Origin: an uncultured Blastocatellia bacterium
Lineage (GTDB): Bacteria > Acidobacteriota > Blastocatellia > Chloracidobacteriales > Chloracidobacteriaceae
DNA: 40,502 nucleotides
Direction of reading: 5' to 3'
NCBI GenBank assembly: GCA_937934745.1
Contig: CALGZC010000036.1
Span: forward strand, 1-40,502
Part shown: positions 1 through 9,349 of the stretch, in pieces
Position numbering within the stretch: position 1 is the stretch's first letter
Layout: the number at the start of each line of letters is the position of its first letter
Made by a program: the position numbers and the translations under genes
The notes under the pieces: generated by a model
The model's database searches: none
Told to the model about the DNA's origin: nothing
Seen by the model: the letters and a program-made list of their open reading frames with translations, nothing else

Positions 1-188
1 CAAGGGGCGTTTCAGTCGGGTTGGGATGCGCCGGTCTCGCGCCGGGGTCTGAGCAACGCGATGCCAGTTCGCATGGCTGTGATGAGTGGTCGTTTTGACA
101 CCTTATGAACGGTCGCTTGCCCCCGCTAAGAAATGCACCCCTGCCAAGCGGGCATCACCATCCGCGGTAAGGATGCAGCTCCCGCTGC

Positions 189-992
189 TCAGGCTTGCTC
201 ACGCGCTAATAGGACGGCCGGCACTGGGCTGTCATCATCGGCTAATTCACGATCAAGCGCTTCGAGGCATCGCTTGGCAGCGGCGCGAGCGGTTGGCTTC
301 CCTGCCTTGAGGCGCTGGACAAGAGATTCGTAAATGGCATCAAATTGCTCGTCAGACACCTGTTCTTCCGGTGCGACGACTAGACTCTGCGCCATCAAAC
401 CGGCAATGCGACGTTGCTCCGCAGCAGAAAATTGGCCCAGCGTTTCCAGAAAACCTTCTATGTCAGAAGCAATCAGCTCGGCGTAAAAGATGCCCAACAG
501 CTCCGCTGACTCGCCGATGCACCGGTCGGCCGCCGCAAACAACGGATACCGCAGCGTCTGGTCGCCGCGTTTGCACAGTGAAATGGCGTACTCAATGGCA
601 TCGTCATCCTCTGTCGGATCAGAGAGGCGCGCCTCCAATGCCCTGAGCACAATGTCCCGGTTGCGGACATAGTCTTCATCCAGGGCCGCCAGTAAGTACG
701 CAACCGCGACCGCACGCTTGCCGGTCGCGCGTGTCTGTTCGGCCAGCAACGCCTGCCGGACGGCCTTGCGGTCGTAGTATTCGAGTTCTTCGGCATCGGC
801 GTAGTCATCGGCCAGCAACTCACCCAGCAGCGGATCGCTGTCCACTTCCTTAGCGGCAACATTCTCCGTGGCCAGGTTGGGCAACGACGAAGCCGGCCAG
901 TTCGCTCGGCTGTGGAGACAGACGTACCCACCGGTTATCAGCAAGCCGGCGGCCAGCGCCCCGAAGCACAAACGTCTCGGCAAGGGTTTCAT
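189..992 (-). CDS. Hypothetical membrane-anchored, helix-rich acidic protein
   Basis: I do not recognise this family. The 267-residue product begins with a short basic stretch and one hydrophobic segment (about residues 8-24), so it is probably anchored in or secreted across the inner membrane by an uncleaved or cleaved signal. The rest is acidic, Ala/Leu/Glu-rich and almost certainly alpha-helical, with spacing reminiscent of helical-repeat proteins but no clear repeat consensus. I chose the ATG at 992 because a GGAG lies about 9-10 nt upstream and the hydrophobic segment follows at once. The open frame extends to 1193, but that part overlaps the DJ-1 family gene and is a shadow of it. The gene starts 28 nt after that gene ends, on the same strand, so the two may be co-transcribed. 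Confidence 0.6.
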   Translation of the reverse strand: MKPLPRRLCFGALAAGLLITGGYVCLHSRANWPASSLPNLATENVAAKEVDSDPLLGELLADDYADAEELEYYDRKAVRQALLAEQTRATGKRAVAVAYLLAALDEDYVRNRDIVLRALEARLSDPTEDDDAIEYAISLCKRGDQTLRYPLFAAADRCIGESAELLGIFYAELIASDIEGFLETLGQFSAAEQRRIAGLMAQSLVVAPEEQVSDEQFDAIYESLVQRLKAGKPTARAAAKRCLEALDRELADDDSPVPAVLLAREQA

Positions 993-1020
993 AGGACAAC
1001 CGCTCCGAAACATGTTGACC

Positions 1021-1587
1021 TTACGCGACCGGGGACGCGACCAGCATTGCCTGCGCCAACCGCTGTGCTGTTGCCTCATCGACAAGACGGGCAACCAGCG
1101 CCAAGGCAAATTCAAACGCCGTGCCGGGGCTACGACTGGTGACAACCCGCCCAGCGGCCACAACACGTTGCTCGCTGTAGGTGCCGCCGGCATCTACCAG
1201 GCGGTCGCGCACGCTGGGATGCGAGGTAAATGCCTTCCCGCGAAGGAGGTTAAAGGCCGCCAGAGCCAACGGGGCGGCGCAAATGGCTGCTGCCCAGCCA
1301 CCTTGTTCGGCCGTTCGTTGAACCAGTTGGGCAACACGTCCATCGTCCCGGAGATTGGTTGCCCCGGGCAATCCTCCGGGCAACACCACGGCGTCAAATC
1401 GGTCATCCAGCACAGCATCCAGCGTCGTATCAGCAACCACCGGGATACCGTGGGCACCGGTGACGGTCCGATTGGCAGTCAGCGCCGCCGTCACAACGGT
1501 GATGTCAGCCCGACGCAGAACGTCAACAACCACGACGGCTTCCATTTCCTCGAAGCCTTCTGCGAGAGGAACAAGAACCTTCGGCAT
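1021..1587 (-). CDS. DJ-1/PfpI family protein (ThiJ/YajL-like)
   Basis: This 188-residue single-domain protein of the DJ-1/YajL subgroup has the normal family length. The nucleophile is Cys103 in the elbow AICAAP. The conserved glutamate that holds the cysteine thiolate is Glu16 in GFEEME, and the PGGLPGA loop is at about 70-76. Family members act as cytosolic stress proteins with reported chaperone, glyoxalase or deglycase activity; the exact substrate is disputed, and nothing here decides it. The start ATG at 1587 gives the canonical N-terminus MPKVLVPLAEGFEE. The divergent neighbour is endonuclease III, whose start is 134 nt away. A stress link between the two is possible but is inference only. 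Confidence 0.9.
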   Translation of the reverse strand: MPKVLVPLAEGFEEMEAVVVVDVLRRADITVVTAALTANRTVTGAHGIPVVADTTLDAVLDDRFDAVVLPGGLPGATNLRDDGRVAQLVQRTAEQGGWAAAICAAPLALAAFNLLRGKAFTSHPSVRDRLVDAGGTYSEQRVVAAGRVVTSRSPGTAFEFALALVARLVDEATAQRLAQAMLVASPVA

Positions 1588-1721
1588 ATGCTAATGGTCT
1601 GAGATGCAATCAAGTCGGGAAACAGGTTGTTTCAAAAGCTTGAGAATGCCGTTATGCTGGTCGCAAATCCCCTGCACGTCAAGCAGTTTCCGACCTGCCT
1701 CACCGGCGATCCTAGGCAACC

Positions 1722-2438
1722 ATGAAGCAGTTGTTATCCGACCATCTACCGGCAGATAACGGTCACCTAGCGGCCCAACGTCGCCGCATGCAAGCCATTA
1801 TCCGGCGGCTACGCCGGGCCTACCCTGACGCCCGCTGTTCACTCAACTACTCAACGCCGCTTGAACTGCTGGTGGCGACCATACTTTCCGCACAGTGTAC
1901 GGATGAGCGGGTCAATCGTGTCACCCAGACCCTCTTTCAGAAATACCGAACGGCAACGGACTACGCCCAGGCCGACTTGGAGACTCTGCAGGAAGACATC
2001 CGCCCAACGGGTTTTTACCGCAACAAAGCCAAAGCGTTACAGGGGATGGGGCAGCGGCTGATCGAAGCGTTCGGCGGTGACGTGCCCCGCACGATGGAAG
2101 ACCTTCTGACGATCCCAGGCGTCGCGCGCAAGACGGCGAATGTTGTGTTGGGCAATGCGTTTGGACAGGCGCCGGGCGTGGTGGTGGACACCCATGTGGC
2201 GCGTTTGGCCGCACGACTGGGCTTCTCTCAAGCGCCGACGCCGGAAAAGATCGAGCGCGATTTGATGGCCGTTGTTCCGCGCCGACACTACGTTATGCTG
2301 CCGCACTGGTTTATCTTTCACGGACGTGCTGTCTGTCGTGCGCGTCGCCCCCGGTGTAGTGCGTGTGTGCTGGCCGATCTTTGTCCGTCCGCAGAACAGG
2401 CGGCGTCGGTTGACGCGGGTCGCGATAGGTCACGGTAG
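1722..2438 (+). CDS. nth: Endonuclease III (DNA glycosylase/AP lyase)
   Basis: This enzyme removes oxidised pyrimidines from DNA and cleaves the abasic site in base-excision repair. The 238-residue product carries the helix-hairpin-helix motif LLTIPGVARKTANVV with catalytic Lys137, the catalytic Asp156 in VVDTHVARL, and a complete 4Fe-4S loop with the family spacing C-x6-C-x2-C-x5-C (Cys205, 212, 215, 221). It has about 20 extra residues at each end compared with E. coli Nth, both low in conservation. A TAGG about 6 nt before the ATG serves as a weak ribosome site. It is transcribed alone, divergent from the DJ-1 gene and convergent with hisH (72 nt between the stops). Confidence 0.96.
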   Translation: MKQLLSDHLPADNGHLAAQRRRMQAIIRRLRRAYPDARCSLNYSTPLELLVATILSAQCTDERVNRVTQTLFQKYRTATDYAQADLETLQEDIRPTGFYRNKAKALQGMGQRLIEAFGGDVPRTMEDLLTIPGVARKTANVVLGNAFGQAPGVVVDTHVARLAARLGFSQAPTPEKIERDLMAVVPRRHYVMLPHWFIFHGRAVCRARRPRCSACVLADLCPSAEQAASVDAGRDRSR

Positions 2439-2510
2439 GCGGTGCTGTCCGAGTACCATCCATCCTACAAGCCCCCCACGGCCGACTTGTGACCGGCAGC
2501 AAGCGATCAC

Positions 2511-3131
2511 CTACCAACGCAACGCGGCAAAGTTGCGGAGCAACTGCAACCCGACCCGATGGCTTTTTTCCGGGTGAAACTGAACACCCATGACGTTGCC
2601 CTGCGCGACAGCACTTACGTAATGCAGCCCATACTCGGTTGTCCCGATGACCGCCTCTGACGAGACTGACGTGGCATGGTACGAGTGCACAAAGTAAAAA
2701 AATGCTTCGTCAGCAATGCCGTCCCACAGCGGATGGGCCTGGGTTTGCTTTACCTGATTCCACCCAACGTGCGGCACCGGGCGCACGTCCGCCGAAAAGC
2801 GGATCACCTCACCGGCCAGCAGCCCTAAGCCGGCCTGCTGTCCAAATTCATAGCCGGTCTCAAACAACATCTGAAAGCCGACGCAGACACCGAGTAACGG
2901 GATGCCGGCGCGCACAACATCCCACACCACCTCATCCAAATGTCGCGCCCGCAGTTCTGCCATGGCTGCACCAAAAGCCCCAACACCCGGCAGGACAAGA
3001 TGGCTTGCCCGGCGCACCGTCGCCGGTTTGGGGGAGATTTCCGCACTGACACCGACGTGTGCAAAGGCGCGCTCCAAGTTACGCAGATTGCCAACGCCGT
3101 AATCCAGAATGACCAGTCGGTGAGTCGTCAT
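2511..3131 (-). CDS. hisH: Imidazole glycerol phosphate synthase, glutaminase subunit
   Basis: HisH hydrolyses glutamine and passes ammonia to HisF, forming imidazole glycerol phosphate and AICAR in histidine synthesis. The 206-residue class I amidotransferase has the full triad: Cys83 in GVCVGFQML, and His186 and Glu188 in VQFHPEKS. The oxyanion region PGVGAFG is at 49-55, as expected for HisH. Its ATG overlaps the stop codon of the upstream VWFA gene by one base (TGATG), which implies translational coupling to a functionally unrelated gene. No hisF, hisA or other his gene is adjacent; hisC lies 24 kb away, so the his pathway is dispersed in this genome. Confidence 0.96.
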   Translation of the reverse strand: MTTHRLVILDYGVGNLRNLERAFAHVGVSAEISPKPATVRRASHLVLPGVGAFGAAMAELRARHLDEVVWDVVRAGIPLLGVCVGFQMLFETGYEFGQQAGLGLLAGEVIRFSADVRPVPHVGWNQVKQTQAHPLWDGIADEAFFYFVHSYHATSVSSEAVIGTTEYGLHYVSAVAQGNVMGVQFHPEKSHRVGLQLLRNFAALRW

Positions 3132-4411
3132 CAGTCGCGGGCGTTGGATGGGAGCGGTGTCGCCGGTGCGGCGTTCCGGCGGGCCATAGCCTCGGTCACG
3201 ACATAACCCGGACGCGCCCGAACGCGGGCTTCCGGCCGGTTCACCCGTACCCGAACTCGCCGGTAGCCGGGTTGGTCAAGCCCACGGGTTGGGTAGTACC
3301 CCAGAACGTACACATGCCGTAGTTCCTCGGCAATGGCTCTGAAAATTGTCCGTGCCCTGCCGAGGTCGGTAAACGGATTGTGTGTCCCACCGGAAACCAC
3401 TGCCAGGTCTTGTAAAAAGGTTTCTTCCAAACCGAGGACAGGAGGGGTTTGACGACCGGCAGAGCGCCCGGTCTGCGGCGGGTTAAAGGGGAACAGAGGG
3501 CGACGGCGTGGGCGGGGACTTGGTATCGGAAACGGGAGTGGAAACGGGAACAGGATAGGGGGTTGAATAATTTGGCTCGGATCGGCAGACGGATACTGCA
3601 CCGTGTACACCAACACGTCCGATTCCACAACGCGGTCGAGCACGTTGTGCGGTTTGTAGGAACGGCTGGTGGTATCTTCACCATCCGTCAGCAAAATCAT
3701 GGCCTTACGGCCTTCGATCGGAGCAAGGTAGCCGTCAAGAATTTGGTAAGCCGCGTCGTACAGTCGTGTCCCACCTTCAATCTTGGCGCGCGCTACTGCA
3801 CGCCGCAGTTCGGCCTGGTTGCTGGTGAACGGACAAAGCTGCCGAATCCTGTCCGAGAACGTAAACACACTCACCCGGTCATCTGGACGCAGATGGTCAA
3901 TGAAGGCCTCGGCAGCACTGCGCATATCGTCAATGCTCAGGTAGGCGCTCCGACTCACATCGAGGACCAGCGCGACGTGAAAGGGAACGTTTTCCGCTGC
4001 AAAGAAGGTGATTTCCTGCGGAACGTTATCTTCAGTCAGTGAAAAGTCATGCCGCCTCAGAAACGGCAAGTAGCGGTTATAGTCATCGCTTACGACAACC
4101 GGAATCGTGACCAGCGTCGCCTGAATCGTGATCACCTCCTCGTCGCCGGCTGTTTCCGTCGGCAATGACGGGCGCGGTACATCTTCGCCGCGCCGTCTGA
4201 GTGTCGGACGCTCGCCGCCCGGCGTCGCAGCACTCGTGTCGCCGGCTTCTGGCGCCCCGACCGGTGGTTGTGATGGAACAACCCGCGGCCGTGAGACCCA
4301 ACGGCCGGCCTGCGCCGCTGCCGGTAGAGGCGAGCTAACCACCGCCAGCGCAATCAGAAGCGCCAGAAGTCGGCGCTGTCGTCCATATCGCACCTGCTCT
4401 CCGCTCCCCAT
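3131..4411 (-). CDS. Secreted VWFA-related protein (acidobacterial type)
   Basis: This 426-residue exported protein has a von Willebrand factor A domain. Residues 12-35 form a signal peptide ending in PAAAQA. An N-terminal beta region with the LTEDNVPQEITFF signature (about 126-137) precedes the VWA fold, the arrangement of the VWFA-related domain family that is expanded in acidobacteria. The MIDAS metal site is intact: DVSRS at 151-155, Thr215 in GGTRLYD and Asp243 in LLTDGED. A Pro/Phe/Arg-rich linker lies in the C-terminal half. Its ligand is unknown. I chose the ATG at 4411 because the signal peptide starts there and GGGGGTAGG precedes it; the longer frame reaches back into the glycosyltransferase gene. 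The stop overlaps the hisH start by one base. Confidence 0.88.
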   Translation of the reverse strand: MGSGEQVRYGRQRRLLALLIALAVVSSPLPAAAQAGRWVSRPRVVPSQPPVGAPEAGDTSAATPGGERPTLRRRGEDVPRPSLPTETAGDEEVITIQATLVTIPVVVSDDYNRYLPFLRRHDFSLTEDNVPQEITFFAAENVPFHVALVLDVSRSAYLSIDDMRSAAEAFIDHLRPDDRVSVFTFSDRIRQLCPFTSNQAELRRAVARAKIEGGTRLYDAAYQILDGYLAPIEGRKAMILLTDGEDTTSRSYKPHNVLDRVVESDVLVYTVQYPSADPSQIIQPPILFPFPLPFPIPSPRPRRRPLFPFNPPQTGRSAGRQTPPVLGLEETFLQDLAVVSGGTHNPFTDLGRARTIFRAIAEELRHVYVLGYYPTRGLDQPGYRRVRVRVNRPEARVRARPGYVVTEAMARRNAAPATPLPSNARD

Positions 4412-4501
4412 GCCTACCCCCGCTGTCCCCAAGATGGTACCCTGACGTTTGCCTGACCGATTAGGACGAACGCATCGTGTACGGCGTTGCCAAAAAACTT
4501 T

Positions 4502-4512
4502 ATCACCTCCTT
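4502..4512 (-). promoter_or_regulatory. Perfect Shine-Dalgarno sequence without an obvious start codon
   Basis: On the minus strand this reads AAGGAGGTGAT, a full 11-nt complement of the usual 16S rRNA 3' end. It coincides with the last two codons (AGG AGG) and the stop (TGA) of the GT4 gene. No canonical start lies 5-9 nt downstream. A TTG at 4493, 12 nt after AGGAGG, would open a 10-codon peptide ending in TAA at 4461. The VWFA start is about 90 nt further on. It may serve a leader peptide or ribosome standby site, or be a chance result of the codons. Confidence 0.4.
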
Positions 4513-5633
4513 GAGACAAGAGCAGCGTGATACAGCGCTTCGATGGCGGTCACAGCGCGTTCTTGTGTATAGCGTTGTACGGCATAGCGCCCACCTGCTA
4601 CTAACCGCTGCCGGAGCGAGGCGTCGGTAGCCAGCCGGCACAGTGCGTCGGCCCAACCGCGTACGTCGCGCGCCCCCACCCGCAGCCCGGTTTCTTCCGG
4701 GACGACCAGCTCTGCCAAGCCACCGACATCCGACACAACAACCGGGACACCTGTTGCCCAGGCTTCCAACACGCCGAGTGAGAAAGCCTCATCCTGTGAC
4801 GGAATGGCGACCACATCACAGGACGCCAGAAAGTCAGGCGCTTCATCCACAAACCCTAGAAAGCTCACGTGGTGGGTGAGTCCGGCCGTTCGCGCCTGCT
4901 GCCGGAGGCGGGCGACATAAGCTTCATCTCCATCACCGGCCAGCGCCACGTGCAGCGTCTGTATTCGGCGACGCGCCACTTCCAACGCAAACAGCAGCAT
5001 CGCCTGCCCTTTAGCCGCCTCCAGACGATTGAGGCAACCGATCAGGAACGCCTCGCCGGGGAGTCCGAACCGCCGCCGGCATTGCTGCCGGTCCGCCTCG
5101 TCGCGCGGCCGTCGAAACCGCTCGGCATCTACCCAGTTTGGAATGACAACCAAGCGGGCAGCGTCCCAACCCAGCGACGCCTGCGCCTTTGCGCGGACGT
5201 ACTCCGACACGGCAATCAACCGCTCGGCAACACTCAGCCACCATCCATAAAGCCAATTGCGTGTCAACGGCACATAGTGGTGACGTGTCAAAAACAAGGC
5301 GGGCAGACATTTATCTTGCCACCGTCGCCAGCGGACGATGCCGGCGACCGTCGGATAGTCACGGGCGTAGTGAGCGTGCACAATGTCAATCCGCTCACGC
5401 TCCACCAGCGTCAACAGTTGCCGTAGCGCGCCAAGGTCAAGCGCCCGGCGGATGACAACAGGATGGTGGACACAACGGATACCGGCCGCCGATAAGCGCT
5501 GGGCAAGCCGACCGTCCGCCGGCGTAGCGACATGCAGGCGGTGACCACGTGCCGCCAGCGCAGCGACCAGTTCCAACACATGCCGCTCTCCACCCCCGAA
5601 GGCGCGGCCGGAGCTTACCTGCAAGATGTTCAT
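4503..5633 (-). CDS. Glycosyltransferase family 4 (GT-B fold)
   Basis: This 376-residue retaining glycosyltransferase of the GT4/GT1 group transfers a sugar from a nucleotide-sugar donor and probably works on the cytoplasmic face in cell-envelope glycan synthesis. The N-terminal domain starts MNILQVSSGRAFGGGERHV with the glycine-rich acceptor loop. The C-terminal donor domain has GDGDE at about 235 and an E-x7-E motif in EAFSLGVLEAWATG, followed by VVSDVGGLAELV. The ATG at 5633 gives this canonical N-terminus; a GTG at 5660 would overlap the preceding gene. It follows the beta-rich hypothetical by 10 nt and is likely in the same transcript. The specific sugar and acceptor cannot be told from sequence. 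Confidence 0.9.
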   Translation of the reverse strand: MNILQVSSGRAFGGGERHVLELVAALAARGHRLHVATPADGRLAQRLSAAGIRCVHHPVVIRRALDLGALRQLLTLVERERIDIVHAHYARDYPTVAGIVRWRRWQDKCLPALFLTRHHYVPLTRNWLYGWWLSVAERLIAVSEYVRAKAQASLGWDAARLVVIPNWVDAERFRRPRDEADRQQCRRRFGLPGEAFLIGCLNRLEAAKGQAMLLFALEVARRRIQTLHVALAGDGDEAYVARLRQQARTAGLTHHVSFLGFVDEAPDFLASCDVVAIPSQDEAFSLGVLEAWATGVPVVVSDVGGLAELVVPEETGLRVGARDVRGWADALCRLATDASLRQRLVAGGRYAVQRYTQERAVTAIEALYHAALVSRR

Positions 5634-5643
5634 GCTGCCCGGT

Positions 5644-6288
5644 TCAGGCCGCCGGGGCACGGCGTTTCACCATGTAGGGATTGACCTGTGGATCGAACCG
5701 AAACTGGTCATGCCCGCCAACAAACACGACACACCCGACCAAGAGGGCGACCAAGTGGTGAAAATGAACCGCCTCCCACCGCATAATCGGGTACACCTGA
5801 ATCGTCAACAGCCGGCGGGACGGCGACCCATGGTGCGTATTGAGTTGCGCACGCTCAAACCGTACCTCTAGCAAATCGTGTTTGTAGAACTCACGCCGCA
5901 CGTACAGGGAAAAGTCACCTGGTTGCCGCCCGTCGCGCCGCAGTCGAACCAGGAAGCGGCCGGCCGGCAGTTCAATCGTCATGCGCGCCCGGTGCGGATT
6001 ACGCCGGCGATTGATGCGTAACCGCGACAGCCCCTGTGTGCCGTCGCGGACGGTCATTTCATACCCCATCCGCCCTACGCTGAGATCAAGCGCCAGGCCG
6101 TCGGCCACGGCGACGTACCGTCCGGCCCGCCGTTGCCGCCAAACAAGGTGTGCCAGCACCTTGTCGGACTGACGCAGGGTAAACACCGGGCGGCGAATAC
6201 CGGTCCGGTCAACAACGATGACGCCGGTTTTCCATTCATGGAAGTCAAGTTGCGGTTCGTGGAGGGTCGAAGCCGAACGTGCTCGCAT
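5644..6288 (-). CDS. Hypothetical beta-rich protein with a C-terminal hydrophobic helix
   Basis: I do not recognise this 214-residue protein with confidence. It is dominated by short alternating hydrophobic/basic stretches typical of beta strands, is very arginine-rich, and ends with one hydrophobic helix (around residues 177-194, HHLVALLVGCVVFVGG). A beta barrel followed by a buried hydrophobic helix is the layout of the tubby/LURP-one/scramblase fold, so that is a low-confidence structural guess. Alternatively, the helix is a tail anchor. It lies between the M48 protease (38 nt upstream) and the GT4 gene (10 nt downstream), all on the minus strand, so it is probably part of their operon. 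Confidence 0.6.
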   Translation of the reverse strand: MRARSASTLHEPQLDFHEWKTGVIVVDRTGIRRPVFTLRQSDKVLAHLVWRQRRAGRYVAVADGLALDLSVGRMGYEMTVRDGTQGLSRLRINRRRNPHRARMTIELPAGRFLVRLRRDGRQPGDFSLYVRREFYKHDLLEVRFERAQLNTHHGSPSRRLLTIQVYPIMRWEAVHFHHLVALLVGCVVFVGGHDQFRFDPQVNPYMVKRRAPAA

Positions 6289-6326
6289 ACTTCACGCCTT
6301 GCGGGCCCAAACTCGCAGTGTCGGGC

Positions 6327-7499
6327 TTAGTGAGCTGAAGTCGTTGTCAGGGCAACGGGCTGCATCAGCTTTTTGTAACCGTCTTCACTGTCCGTCCACT
6401 TGAGAATTTCCGAGACCCGCCAAACAGGAAACGGATGTGTTCTGCCACTGGCAATTTGCCACGTCCAGAAACGGTCAATGAAGTTGCTTTCATTGCGCCG
6501 GTCAAAATCACGCGCCTGGGCAATAAAGGCCTCGTGGTCGAGCTTAGAGGTGAGGGCCCCGCCGGCCAGCTTCATCAACAGCCTCGTCAGCACGTGCGGT
6601 TCCTGCACAACAAGCTGGGCGGCCCGGTCACAACTGAGCTCGGCTTTCTGATACCACGTCAGCAGGGCGCTGCGGACAGGCCACGTCAGCAGTTCGGAAA
6701 CACCCGGTGGAAGTGGCGCACGTGCCAAGGCGTAGCTTCCCAGCTGGAACAACAACTCGGCTGCGACCTTGTAGAGCAGGTGATGGCAATGAACGTGGCC
6801 GAGTTCATGGGCAATGACAGCCAGCACCTCAAGATCGTCTAGGCGCTCAACGAGCGGCGTGAACAACACGATGAAGGGCCGTTCAACGCCACCGGTAAAA
6901 GCATTAAAACCCAGTCCACCGCCGCCGAGCGGGTTGGTTACGCTCAAGTACAGCTCCGGCAGCTCGCCGAGGCCCAGCGTGCGACAGGCAACTTCCAGTT
7001 TCGCGTGCAAATCCGGGCACTGCTTTTCGGAAACCTTGACACCGTTGGCAGTAAACATCACCCGCAGATAGCTTTCACCCGTGATCTCGACGGCCTTCTT
7101 GAGCAGCGGATCGATCCCCGGAATCAGTCGTAGGGTATCCAACGCCTGGGAATCGAGGGGATGGATGTATTCGCGCGGTTCGAGGCCGGGAAACTTGCGA
7201 TGCGGGCGGTCATCAAGCGGCAGCCGGCAACGTCCACAGCGCACGCCGGCGCGCGGTGTCCAGTCGAGGCGAACACGGTTGCGCTGACCACAGTACCGGC
7301 AACGAACCTCGCGCATCGGCGTACCGTTGGCAGCCGCGCCATTGAAACCGGCTTCGGAGGCGACCGCATTGTCCGACGCAGTGGACTCCGGGTCGGCGTC
7401 AGGCCGGGCGGCGGCATCCGGCGCAGCCGGTGGCGCCGGGGATGTATCCTCCTCTGGGGAGGTGTCACCTGCGGTGGACAAAGGTTCATCGGGTACCAT
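6327..7499 (-). CDS. M48-family zinc metalloprotease with N-terminal zinc ribbon
   Basis: This 390-residue peptidase has the zinc motif HELGH at 231-235 and a likely third ligand, Glu287, in KAELSCDRA, as in Ste24/HtpX-type M48 enzymes. Unlike HtpX it lacks clear membrane helices, so it is probably cytosolic or peripheral. The N-terminus is an Ala/Pro/Asp/Glu-rich disordered tail (1-60) followed by a zinc ribbon with Cys67, Cys70, Cys88 and Cys91 (CRYC...CGRC). The ribbon may recognise protein or nucleic acid partners. It appears to lead a minus-strand group with the beta-rich hypothetical and the GT4 gene. The substrate is unknown. ProRS ends 163 nt upstream and no gene is visible in that gap. 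Confidence 0.88.
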   Translation of the reverse strand: MVPDEPLSTAGDTSPEEDTSPAPPAAPDAAARPDADPESTASDNAVASEAGFNGAAANGTPMREVRCRYCGQRNRVRLDWTPRAGVRCGRCRLPLDDRPHRKFPGLEPREYIHPLDSQALDTLRLIPGIDPLLKKAVEITGESYLRVMFTANGVKVSEKQCPDLHAKLEVACRTLGLGELPELYLSVTNPLGGGGLGFNAFTGGVERPFIVLFTPLVERLDDLEVLAVIAHELGHVHCHHLLYKVAAELLFQLGSYALARAPLPPGVSELLTWPVRSALLTWYQKAELSCDRAAQLVVQEPHVLTRLLMKLAGGALTSKLDHEAFIAQARDFDRRNESNFIDRFWTWQIASGRTHPFPVWRVSEILKWTDSEDGYKKLMQPVALTTTSAH

Positions 7500-7662
7500 A
7501 GCGCCTATCCTTGAAACAGCAGGTCATCGCCTGGGGGGCTGCCAGCTTGTTCGATTTTGCCATACAGGGCAACTGCTCCCCACCCGGGTCGCAATGCCCC
7601 ACAGAAACGATGCGCAAACGATTTACCCACGCTCAGCGCCCGGTCAATCGCAATTAGCGCGC

Positions 7663-9168
<1,506 letters not shown>

Positions 9169-9349
9169 TCACTGCGAGCAGGTCAACGGGTGCCACGTCA
9201 GGCCCCGGGCCACCCCTGCCGGCAAAAACAACTAGCCTTATCGGTGACATTGCGCGTATCGTTGAGTCTCCCATCCGGCGTCGTCAAGCTAACCTGCGGT
9301 TTCGCCCGCCGGACGGGCAAGGTACGAACGATTTGGGTTGTTTTGCCTT

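Noticed and set aside
1-188. Possible RNA gene or repeat at the left edge
   Set aside because: There are near-repeats of GCGCCGG but no tRNA-like arms or consistent hairpin, and the window edge cuts the context.
993-1193. N-terminal extension of the first minus-strand hypothetical protein
   Set aside because: It overlaps the DJ-1 family gene in another frame; the ATG at 992 with GGAG upstream and a membrane helix right after is better.
4128-4140. Second anti-Shine-Dalgarno-like match, ATCACCTCCT, inside the VWFA gene
   Set aside because: It is explained by the codons for Glu-Glu-Val-Ile in the middle of a conserved reading frame.
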